From the NCBI GenBank assembly GCA_027405735.1, contig JAPEHQ010000015.1, positions 930,001-994,000 on the forward strand: DNA of 64,000 nucleotides, in the 5' to 3' direction. This DNA is from Mucor racemosus (lineage: Eukaryota > Mucoromycota > Mucoromycetes > Mucorales > Mucoraceae). The notes under the pieces were generated by a model, which made no database searches, was not told the origin of the DNA, and saw only the letters and a program-made list of their open reading frames with translations. A program made the translations under genes and the position numbers. This document shows positions 38,048-50,428 of the stretch, in pieces (within the stretch, counting starts at the first letter, position 1; the number at the start of each line of letters is the position of its first letter).

Positions 38048-38550
38048 TAAATAAATATAATATAGTTAATAAAAATTGATTAATATAAATTATCACCATG
38101 TTTCAGGCCTATTATTATATGATATATGTGGTTTAGTATTTTGACAGTGTGAGGAATGTTGGTCTTCTTCATTCCAAAGTAGAAACAACTATCAAATGTG
38201 ATAAACATCATGCAGACTTATCTATGCAAGCTTCTTGTATTATCGAAAAGCTTGCTGATTCAACTTTTTCATGGTTTTCCCAACAATGCGCTTTTTAAAA
38301 TTTCGATATTATTACTATTTACGCATAAAATACACAGCTAAATCAAAACGTCCGTATTTTCAATTAATACCTTCCAGAATAAAAATATAAATGTATATAT
38401 ACTTGATATACTAAAAAGTAGTATCAATTCAACACAATAGATTTAGTATACATCAAAAGTAACAATAAATCCTTTAACGGTTTGCTTTCTAAGATTCACA
38501 GCTTAAAGCAATACTGATTAACCAGAAATATACTGTATTTATCAAATAAT
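38048..38550. other. Intergenic, nothing recognised
   Basis: PP2A 3' region followed by AT-rich DNA leading into repeat A copy 2. Confidence 0.5.
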
Positions 38551-40745
38551 GCAGCAAACTATAGGCGCATTCTGGCAATGATTTTATAGGCACGCAGTAG
38601 GTAGTAAAAGTTGCTCTTTGAAATCGTCATGTCAAATATGTGAACCTACTCTCCTCATATAAAGTTGGAAGTTGTTAGGATCGAAATTTGCCGAGATGGA
38701 GTCCTTGTTATCAGTTTTTTACGGTTGCAAAAAGCCAAAAAGGTAGTTTCAGATGGTTTACAAATGGTTTTCGAATACTTTCACCCAATATTGACTCGAA
38801 TTACGTCAAATCTTCAAAGGCAATATATCACCCCACTATGGACCATTGATATCTGCTCAAAAATAAAAGAGTTAATGCCAGAATTAGTGATATTAAACGA
38901 GCCGAGCCTTTTTTATGCAGCCGAGCTTTTCTCAAGGCTCGTTAAAGTTAGACGAGCTTACAAAAAAGCTCGTTCAACCTCGACGAGCTTTTTTTTGCGC
39001 GTGACTAGAGCTCGTTTACCCCAAACGAGCTTTTTTATGCAGCGACTAAAACTCATCATCTCAATGCGAGCTTTATTTTACCTTTCCAGTGACAAATATC
39101 TAAAGTAAAGCAAACTTATGAATGTCAATTGACAATTATCTAAAGTAATAATGTCATAGCATTTACTAATTATTATTTAAATTTGAACTTTTTGAAAAGA
39201 AGTCAAAAGCTCGTCTTTCTCAAACGAGCTTTTTAAAAAAAAGTCAAAAACTCGTCTTTGTCAAACGAGCTTTTATTAAAGCTCGGCTCGAGCTCGAGTG
39301 ATACAAAGCTCGGCTCGTTGTGGCGAGCTTTGGTCAAGCTCGTCCTAGGCTCGGCTCGTCTTTTATACTTAGGCCAGAATAAAAGTGCGCTGACTAAAAT
39401 TGACCAAAATTGACCTAAATCAATTGTAAAAAATTGGGCATCCAAATCGAAGTGTTAGTTTTTTGTATTCACGAGATAGGTCTCATTGATTGCTACTCTG
39501 TATTTTTTGTTACAGCAAAAAATATTGATTTTTCGTCGAGAAAATTGAAATAATAGTTCTTGTCACAGCTTAAACCCAATAATAACGGGATTCCAAAATT
39601 TATTTTAAAAAATGGACGAAAAATGATGAAAAAAACAAAATCGTTTAATTGTTCATGAACTGCAAAGTAAGTCGACCTAGTATACTAAATAGCTTTTGTA
39701 CAGTTTTGGATTCTGTATCCATCTAAATAAAATTCGAACAAACATTTCACATTAAATTTTGCGTAAAATGCAATTGAAATTTTGGAGGTTTTTTGAAGAT
39801 CCACATCGCTTTTTATAAGCATATTTAAAATATAATTTATGGAAATAATGCGCCAAAACTTTATCTATCGATCGAGCTATTGCAAAATCTTTTAGCTGCA
39901 TTTTTGGTAGAGAAAACAAGATTTTTGTCAAAAATTTTTTGAGATTCAGAATTTGGGATGAGGGTATATAAGGGAAAAATGGAAGCTAGAAATGGAGGTA
40001 CCTTTTTGTATACATTTTTGAGAATATCTCCACGAAAAATCAATATTTTGAAAAACTCTAAATTGGGCCTGAGAGAGCTCAACGAGCTGGATGACATGAA
40101 TTCAAAAAAAATGTTGCTCAATTTAACCAATATTTTGAAACCTACTTTAGAAATGTCAAAAAAAATGAAAAAAAATAAAGGTGCTCAGAATTTTTTTATA
40201 ATAAAATATGTTATAGAGCACTTTAAAACAAGTAAATTTTATTATTAAAAAGTTTTAGTATAGCTTAATTTTTTCTAGAGATATGAAGCCTCAAAGTTTT
40301 CAATTTTTAGCAGTGAAATACGCGTAAAAAACCTGAAACCTTAGCACTGAAAAATTAATACCAACTGTAAAAAGTAGGATATTTCCGGATACCTGTTTTT
40401 GGATTATAGGTGAGCATCTCAGGTACATTGGCATATATTTTTTTCTTGGTGTTATTTAGTGAAAAAAAAAGTAGAGCAAGGATGAAAAATGAGACCCAGT
40501 TTTCAAGGAAAAAGCAGTGAATTTTACGCGTTTTTGAGTCTTTCGTGAGATATAAAATAAATTTAGGGATAGGTAGCATAATGCAATCAATTCATGTCTG
40601 TTTAGTAGTGTCTAAAGTATATATTAAAAATGTTTATTATGAGGTTAGTTATAGAAAGAAGGCATACTCCGATTTTGAAGATTGAAACTATGAAATTTTT
40701 CTTTGAAAATTCAAATTTTCATTTTTACTTATCAAATGTAGTTTC
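38551..40745. repeat. Repeat family A, copy 2, interrupted by a MITE
   Basis: Collinear with copy 1 (21805-23340) on both sides of the MITE at 38885-39372, and with copy 3 from about 39460 onward. Copies 2 and 3 are identical or nearly so over roughly 240 bp (about 40035-40300), higher than elsewhere, which looks like gene conversion or recent duplication. No intact coding frame. Confidence 0.75.
38885..39372. mobile_element. hAT-like MITE rich in GAGCTCG words, with 8-bp target duplication
   Basis: Flanked by direct GCCAGAAT copies (38877-38884 and 39373-39380). Repeat A copy 1 shows the uninterrupted site (ACCAGAAT near 22110). The ends form an imperfect terminal inverted repeat: TAGTGATATTAAACGAGCC on the left, CTAAGTATAAAAGACGAGCC read inward from the right, both continuing GAGCC. 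About twenty CGAGCT/AGCTCG words in both orientations fill the 488 bp. An 8-bp duplication plus a TAGTG-type end fits the hAT superfamily. No transposase is encoded, so non-autonomous. Confidence 0.7.
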
Positions 40746-41390
40746 TTCGTGTACTACAGCAAGTCAAAATAGGTCGTGAAGGACAGAACAAACAAAATTA
40801 GTTGTAATTTCTTTATTGATTACTTAATAAGAAAAATATTTACATAAATATTATAGAATGTGATTGTTTAGCTTCTACATGGAAAAAATCTAAAAATCAT
40901 TTTTTATTATATATACTGTATTAACAGATATTATTTTTCTGTGGAGATCGGACGAGATCTGGTATTTTGAACATTGATGACCGTAACCTTTATAGATTAT
41001 AAAAATTTTGTTACTATATATAATATACGTTTTATCCACTACTAAATTGTTGTGTATATTATACGTAGCACAATTTTGTATTTACTAATTATATGTTCAC
41101 TGGGAACTTCATTTATACTTTCTAGTGAAATAAATTTAGCTTTTCATTATTGTACCTAGCATAATTACATGATTTAGGGACAAAATAGCAGAATTTTCTT
41201 TATATCTCAGTCAGAAACAAAGATTTTTTTTTTGTAAAACAAATTGCAGCTAATACCCAAAAAATAGCAGTAATATATCCAAAGGAAAAAAATATGGTTA
41301 AATTACTCAATATTGCACAAATCGAGAAAAACAAAACAACAGATACAGTAAGTAGAAGGACGGCAATTATTAAAAAAGCAAACATAGAGG

Positions 41391-41538
41391 GGACGTTTGT
41401 CCTAGTTGCTAGACGTATGCGCTTTACAGCTAATTCAAACGGAGAGGTTGTGAGTTCAAAACTCGTGTAAGTGGATTTTCTTTGGAACTTGTGCTTGCCA
41501 GGCTAGAAGCCCAGCTAATCACCTCCTCCCCTTTTTTT
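41391..41538 (+). ncRNA. tRNA-like / possible Pol III SINE-like unit, copy I
   Basis: A CTAGTTGCTAG D-arm-like palindrome is followed by GAGGTTGTGAGTTCAAAACT, which resembles a T arm with a B-box (GAGTTCAAAAC). A 7-T run at 41532-41538 follows about 70 nt later and could end a Pol III transcript. The acceptor stem and anticodon arm do not pair properly, so this is not a normal tRNA gene. An almost identical unit is in copy II. Confidence 0.3.
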
Positions 41539-42500
41539 GTTTTACCTTTCTACGGGCAGCTTTCAAAAGACTACCAATTGTTGTCTTCTTTTCTGTACTC
41601 CAGTATTTTTAGTGCTATTTTGGAAATTCATTTTTTTTATGAATATCTTATTTTACAAGCACAAGAGATTCTACAAAAGTAAACACATTTTACACTCAAT
41701 AATTTAATAATGTAAATTGTATTATTGTAAGCCTACTATTGTCTGTATATTTTGATTTTGGTTTCCATACAGTATGTAACAAATAAAATATTACTAATTG
41801 TGCCATAAAAGACGCATACATAATGGAACATATTTAGTCATTTTTCAGAAAGACTTGAAAAGAGATCAGCGAATAACATCCTTAATCATATTTGGATTTC
41901 TATCGGTTCCTGCATCAGTCAGTATCATTTAGAAATTGGTCTATCACCAACTTCAATTTATCTTTAACAATGGACTTCAGGGTAATTATAGCTGGGTGAG
42001 CATTACTATTAAAAGCATATCATCACTCTTCACTCAAGAGGTACTTTATATGTAAAAGCTTAAGAATAATGCCCAAAGGTATGTAGCTTCCGTCAATTTA
42101 TTATTTATCATCATGCATATTATATGCCACCAAGTACCATACTTTATCACCTTCTGCAGTATTAATACATCCTACAATCTATTGACTACGACATGCATTG
42201 AACCGCAAAGTCTTGATATCGGATATTATAAATAAAAACCTTCTAGCGTACTAAGTATATCCAGCAGTAATTAACAAGGACGTTTGGACCTCAATTATGA
42301 CACCATATTATTTCATCCCAGCGGTTAGTTAATAATCAAATAGCTATTAAATCAACATCCAAGCACATTTAGCGCAGCATTAAAAAAAGGCAACTCGCAA
42401 ATCCTGCAAGCACGGTTAAATTATGACTGATCCATTTATATCCATAGATTACTATCAAACAGATCTAATGGTTTAATAATGACTTAAATTACATCTTAGG

Positions 42501-42836
42501 TGATGTATCATTCTCTACCGGATGTCAAATCCAAAAGTAAAACAATCGTTCAGGAACCGAAATTCAAGTCTATTAAACATCAACGGAAACACAGTTCCAG
42601 CATGATATTACGATATTATATTACAGCGTGATATTACAGCATAACATTAAAGCATGATGTTCCATCACCATGCCACATTAGTATAATAGATAACACCTAT
42701 AATCCTTATCACATCATCATTTCACTCAACTCAATTAGTATATAAACCCTCTTTATTTCCTTTTAATAAGCGATAATCTCTTTGCTTAATTAAATTTTTT
42801 AGATTTTATTTAACATAAACATATTCTGATAAATCA
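42501..42836. mobile_element. Solo LTR (336 bp), TSD TTAGG
   Basis: Flanked by TTAGG at 42496-42500 and 42837-42841. Starts TGATGTATCA and ends CTGATAAATCA. Copy II has the empty site (ACTTAAATTGCATCTTAGGA near 49925). A TATATAAACC box and T-rich tail inside fit an LTR promoter/polyadenylation region. No internal retrotransposon sequence remains. Confidence 0.75.
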
Positions 42837-43347
42837 TTAGGATCTCAATGTCAAATCAATATAAAAGGCCATACTTTTATATCTAAATAAATGATATCTT
42901 GTTTTTATTATACAGTTGTTGAAGAACTGATTCATTACTCATTCTCCTTTAATTGTATTCTTTTTTTAAGTGTTATTTATCAAACATGAAAATATAGGAC
43001 ACAACTGGTGGTTTTATTAGACAGAAATATTATGTTTTGCTGATGGTTTTCTTCTCAATTTACAGTGATTTGTAAAAATAGAAATATAAAATTTAATGCG
43101 GGATATATTTAAATCTACCATCATGTATGATTGAAAATTAATTGGATCAATATTCACAAGGATGGGATTTGTTTCTTTATTTGACCTTTAAATGCGGTTA
43201 AATGAAGATATCAGTCTCTAATATAGGCTGCTACCTATATTAAAAAACATTAGTCTCTTGTGTTAGCATTCGTATTCATCAGATACAAGAAACGAATATC
43301 AGCTTGATAGTCTGATATGCCTTATCAAACGGTGAATATCTCCTTGG

Positions 43348-44004
43348 TGCAATGAAATGACACCTTTTATAGACCAAAGTTGCCATTGTCATTTTAGAAA
43401 AATAACTGATCTCGATTCGTACCTGAATCTCGCTCCATAAGGACTGAGTTCCAATCAGATCCCAATAAGCATAACGAGGAAACTCTATATTGCTGGTGCC
43501 TGTAAAAGGAAGTATTCCTGATCAAAATACAACCTTCTACAACACGACACCTATGATATAAAGCTGTACTTATTTTGCATTAATAATATATTCCAAAACT
43601 CCTGCTCATAAAATCGCAGTTGCAGTAATTCTAGATAAGGAATCACATCCCATAAAAATAAGCTCAGTTGCATTTTAAATTATAACTGGAATGTTGAAGA
43701 TTAACATCCATCTAATGATATTCTAACATATCAAACAAAGTATCAACATCTCAACCAAGTATCTTATAAAAGAATGTCAATAAAAGACATTATGATTGAA
43801 CACCTGTAAAATAGGCATCAACACACAAGCATCCACTATTTTACAATTCCTATAAATATAGCATACTTTATGAAGATATCATTCTTTTTCTTCAGATTTC
43901 TTTAATCACAATAAAACCGTGGAAAGACTATAATTGTATTTATCAACGCTTTTATTTTTTATTTTATTTTTTTATTTTTATGAAATTACTTCAATTTTAT
44001 TGCA
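43348..44004. mobile_element. Solo LTR (657 bp), TSD CTTGG
   Basis: Flanked by CTTGG at 43343-43347 and 44005-44009, with inverted ends TGCAAT...ATTGCA. Copy II keeps the empty site (ACCCTTGGAATATGAAAAC near 46408). A TATAAATATAG box sits about 150 bp before the 3' end. Sequence differs from the other four LTRs. Confidence 0.75.
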
Positions 44005-45044
44005 CTTGGATTATGAAAATAAAAAGAGAAAAACAACACACGTAGAAAAGGATTTTCAAGGCTTTATATTATTTCGCGCATTTAAAACCCTGCTAAATTG
44101 TTCATTTTAGTCAATGTAAAAGTAACATTACAGCACATGAACCATAAACTAAAAAAAAATAAGCAATATCTGTTATCATAGAAGCATACATTTTTCTACC
44201 AAAAAAACCGTTTGTCATATCGTAAATCTGTTAAAAATTGAAAAAGCGAGCCTGTAGAGCGACGCCATAATTCAGTATAACACGATCGAACGAATAAGTT
44301 TCTTATACTATGGTATATCTAAGCTTTTTTTTTTAAAAAAAAAAGCGTTTTTTTTTAACTTTTCTTATATTTAACCATAAGCGGTCTGAAAATTCAGTTT
44401 TTGTAGCGAACATTTTCGGGACTCATTTTATCCTTACCAACACTCATGATTTTGATCAAAAAACAGAAAAATCAAATTTTGATATCAAAATAAACGTCTA
44501 AATATACTACATTGTCAGAGAAAATTGTAGCAATAGTTAAAACACATCTTATAAAAGCTTAATATTAAATATTAAGTAATGAAATTTTGTATTTTTGTCC
44601 CAAAAACGGTTTTTTGGTTAAAGGGTTTTCATGCAATATTTTGCAATAAAAAGATTTGTTATTTTTTATTGAGCAAATAGAGCGCTAAATTTTGCATATG
44701 TGGATATTTTTTGTTTTTATAATTGGTAGTATAATTAACTCTAAATTTGCAAAATCAGAAAAAAAAATTCAAAAAATGTCAAAATTAATGATCTGGACAA
44801 AAATAATTTTCTAAATTAATATTCCGCTTATAAGCCTTGTAAGTCTTAAAATAAGAGATTTTATAATACTTAAGAAGTTTTTGAAGAATTTACGATGCTG
44901 TACCCACTTGATTTAAGCTTATTACTGTAAATATTTACATATCTTAGTATTGTGTGGTAGTTTATTTGATGGTAATATAATCTTACTTGATAATTAATGC
45001 GCTAGAGGTGATTTACATTAAGATTTAGTCTTACCTCTCCAATA

Positions 45045-46240
45045 TCATAAACATGGCCAGCACTAGGACCTATTGCCGCCTTTTTACCCTCTTTGTCCCA
45101 AGCCAATTTATTCAATGCTTTTAAACCCTTTTAAAAATCCTGAGGCAAACACAACATCTTGGTCCTGTAATTTCTATCCATCAAAATGTTGCAATTTACA
45201 CTACATAATGAATGCACCTTTTATCAATAATCTCGACCTCGATCGATGTACATTGGGTCTCAATTTTTCACCAGTTGTATTTTCTCTAATTCATTAATAT
45301 TCAGTCGCGCTACGGCCCATCTGTGCTACACAAGATGATTTCGTTGTGCCCAGGTGGGCTGCACACTATAGCCTGAGCTGTTCTGCCTACTGAATATGGT
45401 TAAAAAGATAACAAGATGCACGTGGGCACAACAAAAGAAATTGCACACGAGCACAACGCTAAGCCTGTATGTGCAGAATTATAGATTCTATCTGTGTGTA
45501 TGCCATTAATCCCATGTGTGCATAATAGTAGAATTTCCCATAAACATATTATTAATCCCATGTGTGCATAATAATAAAATCTGACCATGAGCATAATGAG
45601 CTGACGATATGGGCACAAATTGGTTTGTAAATGAGCATCGTGCCGTTCTCAAAATTCCATTGCATTTTTTTTACTGGAATAATAATGTGTTTTTAAATTA
45701 TATTTGCTTTTATTGATGTAGATCATAGACAATAATATAATCCAATAAGTTGTTGATGTAGAACAATACATGCAAGAAACAATATATTTACGATTGTCAT
45801 CATTTGTAAAAATGTTTATAACTATAATGTTTACAGCAACAATGGTTTTTACTCGAGCATAAACTTAAAAAAATCTTACTGCTTAAATTCATATGCAAGC
45901 GAAATCTAAGATTCTATATGTTACTTTATCACACATAAAATTTAAATAAATTAACATTCTTTAAACTTATTATTTTAGTTTACAAGTGTCAGCTGTAAAA
46001 AGATTTGTTTTCAAGTATACAGTAGCTACGGTTGAAACTATGGTTGTAAGACAAAACATTAGATTATTCTTTTTTTTGTTTCTATATCATTTGAAATTTT
46101 ATCACTTTTCTGGAACATTTCGTGGGTTTGTAGCTAGTTCTAACTTTTCATTGATGAGTAGATATAAATATCATTATTGCCTTCGATTTGATCTGATAAT
46201 CACGAAATACGTCCAATAATACAGTAGTAATAAATAATGA
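45045..46240. other. Non-coding spacer between the two permuted repeat units
   Basis: Contains a 23-bp direct repeat (45505-45527 and 45551-45573; starts ATTAATCCCATGTGTG) and several TTGTGCCCA/TGGGCACAA words in opposite orientations between 45340 and 45620, in a locally GC-richer patch. The 75-codon frame at 45073-45297 has no recognisable protein features. Confidence 0.5.
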
Positions 46241-47997
46241 TATTTGATCCTAAAATGCTGTTAAATGAAAATATCAGTCTCTAATATAACGACTGATACC
46301 TATATTTAAAACACTAGTCCCTTATATTAGAATGCGTATTCAGATACAAGAAAAGGATAACAGCTGGATACAGTAGTCTGATATGCCTTATAAAACCGTG
46401 AATATACCCTTGGAATATGAAAACAAAAAGAGAAAAACAACAAACGTATAAAGGATTTTTAAGGCTTTACATTATTTATGGCATTTAAAACTCTGCTAAA
46501 TTACACATTTCAGCCAATGTAAAAGCAGCACTACAGCGCCTGAACTATAAATTAAGCAAAATAGGCAATATCTGATCATAGCAACATACATTTTTCTACC
46601 AGAAAAACCGTCTGTTATATCATATTATACATTCATTAAAAAATCGCAAAAGCGAGCCCGCAAAGCGACGCCGTAATTGAGCATAGCAAGATTGAACGGC
46701 TAAGTCTCTTCTATTATGGTATATCTAAGTTTTAAATAAAAAAGCGGGTTTTTTAAAACTTTTCTTATATTTAACCACGTACGGTCTGAAAATTCAGACT
46801 TTGTAGCGGACATTTTCGGGCCTCATTTTATCCTTACCAACACTCATGATTTTGATCAAAAAACAGAAAAATCAAATTTTGATACCAAAATAAACGTCTA
46901 AATATACTACCTTATGAGAGAAAATTGTAGGCATAGCTAATACACATTTTATAAAAGCTTGATATTGAATGTTAAGTAATGAAAATTTGCACTTTTGCCC
47001 CCAAAACGGAATTTTGGTTAAACGATTTTCATGTAATATTTTGCAATGAAAATGTTTGTTATTTTTTATTGAGCAAATAGAGCATTAAATTGGGTATATG
47101 TGGATATTTTTTGTTTTTATAATTGGTAGTATAATTAACTCTAGATTTGCTAAATCAGAAAAAAAAAATTAAAAAATGTCAAAATTGATGATCTGGAGAA
47201 AAATAATTTTCTAAATTAATATTCCGCTTATAAGCCTTGTAAGTCTTAAAAATAAGAGATTTTATAATACTTGAGAAGTTTTTGAAGAATTTACGATGCT
47301 GTACCCACTTGATTTAAGCTTATTACTGTAAATCTTTATACATATTGATATTGTGTGGTAGTTTATTTGATGATAATATAGTCTCTATAATTATTGCGCT
47401 AGAAATGATTCACATTAAGTTTTAGTCTTCTCCAATAAGAAAAATATTTACATAAATATCATAGAATGCGATTGTTTAGCTTCTATATGGAAAAAATCTA
47501 AAAATCATTTTTTATTATATATACTGTATTAACAGATATTATTTTTCTGTGGAGATCGGACGAGATCTGGTATTTTGAACATTGATGACCGTAACCTTTA
47601 TAGATTATAAAAATTTTGTTACTATATATAATATACGTTTTATCCACTACTAAATTGTTGTGTATATTATACGTAGCACAATTTTGTATTTACTAATTAT
47701 ATGTTCACTGGGAACTTCATTTATACTTTCTAGTGAAATAAATTTAGCTTTTCATTATTGTACCTAGCATAATTACATGATTTAGGGACAAAATAGCAGA
47801 ATTTTCTTTATATCTCAGTCAGAAACAAAGATTTTTTTTTGTAAAACAAATTGCAGCTAATACCCAAAAAATAGCAGTAATATATCCAAAGGAAAAAAAT
47901 ATGGTTAAATTACTCAATATTGCACAAATCGAGAAAAACAAAACAACAGATACAGTAAGTAGAAGGACGGCAATTATTAAAAAAGCAAACATAGAGG

Positions 47998-48144
47998 GGA
48001 CGTTTGTCCTAGTTGCTAGACGTATGCGCTTTACAGCTAATTCAAACGGAGAGGTTGTGAGTTCAAAACTCGTGTAAGTGGATTTTCTTTGGAACTTGTG
48101 CTTGCCAGGCTAGAAGCCCAGCTAATCACCTCCTCCCCTTTTTT
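47998..48144 (+). ncRNA. tRNA-like / possible Pol III SINE-like unit, copy II
   Basis: Same tRNA-like unit as at 41391-41538. It is identical through the D-arm-like and B-box-like parts and ends in a six-T run; one base differs just after the T run. Confidence 0.3.
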
Positions 48145-48252
48145 CGTTTTACCTTTCTACGAACAGCTTTTCAAAGACTACCAATTGTTTTCTTGTTTTC
48201 TCTATTCCAGTATTTTTAGTGCTATTTTGGGAATCCATTTCTTTATGAATAT

Positions 48253-48591
48253 TGTAATAAGTACTATGATCTTGTAATAGATTGAGCCTATTAAGAAAGA
48301 AGTACAAAAGGTGGACGTTGTTGGTGTTACTAACTGTAGTTGACTATTACTTTGGTCAATACTTACTATTTATTAAATGTAATTAATATTGGACAAGTAG
48401 TATTAAGTAATAGATCGGTTGGGGTTGTGATAATAAATTTATTTGATTTAAAATTATTAACAAAGGAAAGAAACAGATATTTTCACTAATGTTCAATATA
48501 TGATTCAACATTTACATATTTATATGGATTATCTAACTGAAACTAATTCATGCAATTATTGTTGAAACATCATGTAATATGAATCATTACA
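48253..48591. mobile_element. Solo LTR (339 bp), TSD AATAT
   Basis: Flanked by AATAT at 48248-48252 and 48592-48596, with inverted ends TGTAAT...ATTACA. The uninterrupted site is present in copy I at about 41640 (ATGAATATCTTATTTTAC). Contains AATAAA-type signals. No internal element sequence. Confidence 0.8.
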
Positions 48592-49137
48592 AATATCTTA
48601 TTTTACAAGCGCAAGAGTCTCTACAAAAGTAGAAACATTCTGCACGCAATAATTTAATATTGTAGATTTTATTGTAAGCCTACTACTGTCAGTATATTTT
48701 ATTTTGATTTTGGTTTTCATCCAGTAAGTAGTAACAAATAAAGTATTACTGTTTGTAACATAGAGGCATACATAATGGAATATATTTAATCATTTTTCAG
48801 AAAGACTTGAAAAGAGATCAGCGAATAACATCTTTAATCATATTTGGATTTCTATCAGTTCCTGCTTCAGTCATTATCTGTTAGAAATTGGTCTGTCACC
48901 AACTTTAACGTATCCTTAAAAATGAACTTCAGGGTAATTATTACTGCATGAACAGTAATATTTAAGGCACACCACTCTTCACTCAAGGAGCATTTTATAT
49001 GTAAAAGCTTAAGAATAATTCCCAAAGGTATGTAGCTTCCATCAACTTATTATTTATCATCATGCATATTGTATGCCACCAATTACTGTAACATACTTTA
49101 TCACCGTTTACAGTATCAATACATCTTACAATCTATT

Positions 49138-49622
49138 TGAAGTGAACTAAGCTAGATTCCCATCATAAAATACCTAAATTAAATGTCATCTCATTTGAAA
49201 CCATGCTATCAAAGATAAGACTATATAGTAAATAGACAATTCCATGAAGATAGCAAGGGTATAATACTCAAATAAGAGATGCTAAAATACTAAAGTAATG
49301 TGGGATACAGTATCCCAAATAAAAATTACAAAAAGTACATGCTTATCAAGTAGAACAAGTAAGGGCTGTTCTGAAAGCATGATTGACAAACTATATTTAA
49401 AACACCGTTCTTGATCCACCAAATCAATAACCAAACAACCCAACATTTATACTCAAAGTTAATGGAATCGTTGACAATTGCAATGCAATTGCAAGAGAGT
49501 AAATAATCACCAAATAATATAAATTGAGATGTAGAATAACCATTTTATTGCACATTATCCATATTTTAATAAAGAATTTTAACAGTATTCTTTATCGCTT
49601 TTTACACCCATATTTTACTGCA
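49138..49622. mobile_element. Solo LTR (485 bp), TSD CTATT
   Basis: Flanked by CTATT at 49133-49137 and 49623-49627. Begins TGAAGTGAAC and ends TTTTACTGCA. Copy I retains the empty site near 42180 (CAATCTATTGACTACGACAT). Confidence 0.75.
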
Positions 49623-49981
49623 CTATTGATTAAAACATGCATTGAAGTGCAAAGTCTTGATATTGGATATAAGAAACCCCTAGCGTACTAAGTTTAATCC
49701 AGCAATTATCAAGAACGCTTGGACCTCAATTATGACACCACATTAATTCATCCCAGTGGTTAATCAAGCAAGTAGCTATCAAATCAACATCCAACAAGCA
49801 CATTTAGCGCAGCATTGAAACAAGACAACTCACAAATTTCGCAAGCACAATTAAATCATGATTGATTCATTTATATCCATAGATTACTATCAAATAGATC
49901 TAGTGGTTTAATAATGACTTAAATTGCATCTTAGGATCTCAATGTCAAATCAATATAAAATGCCATACTTTCATATCTAAG

Positions 49982-50428
49982 TGTAAAAAAATGAAAATAA
50001 AACACGTAATAAATAATATATATGTTGTTTTATTCTTTTAAGATAAGATAAAGATCTTCATGGCTAATGAAAGTCTTTTGCTATTTATATTAATTGTCTA
50101 ATCTAAAGGGAATGGAAATCTAAAAGTAATGGATCATTGTAACTGACCAATGATTATCTAGAAAGGTTGATGAAATGTGTTGAGTTGTTATGTACATTGG
50201 TAGATGGCAAAGTTATTGGTTCTTCATGAATGTAAAAATTTATGGACTTGTTTAATAAACATGATAAAAAATTTATAGACTTGTTTATCAACAAGTTCCT
50301 TGGTTCTATCTTTGAATACACTTTGATTTGGTTGTACAGGATGTCAATTGTATGTACGCGAGATTGACATTTAATTTGTGATTCAAATAATAAACTTTTA
50401 CTATAATGACAATTACCGTTCTATGACA
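49982..50428. mobile_element. Solo LTR (447 bp), TSD CTAAG
   Basis: Flanked by CTAAG at 49977-49981 and 50429-50433. Begins TGTAAAAAAATG and ends TCTATGACA. Copy I has the empty site (TATCTAAATAAATGATATC near 42880), one base different within the target. Confidence 0.75.

Larger units (their letters stand above)
40826..45044. repeat. About 3.2-kb non-coding repeat unit, copy I (block order B-D-E-C), with two solo LTRs inside
   Basis: After removing the LTRs at 42501-42836 and 43348-44004 and one duplicated 5-mer each, the unit is about 3.2 kb. Blocks: B 40826-42500, D 42837 to about 43165, E about 43180-43347, C 44005-45044. Each block has a same-strand homologue in copy II, but there the order is E-C-B-D. 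Both borders of this copy carry AATA, which is also the internal C/B junction sequence of copy II (CCAATAAG at 47432-47439). No coding capacity and no known element signature. Confidence 0.75.

Noticed and set aside
38665..39108. 147-codon frame crossing the left end of the hAT-like MITE
   Set aside because: It combines repeat A and MITE sequence; the frame exists only because of the insertion.
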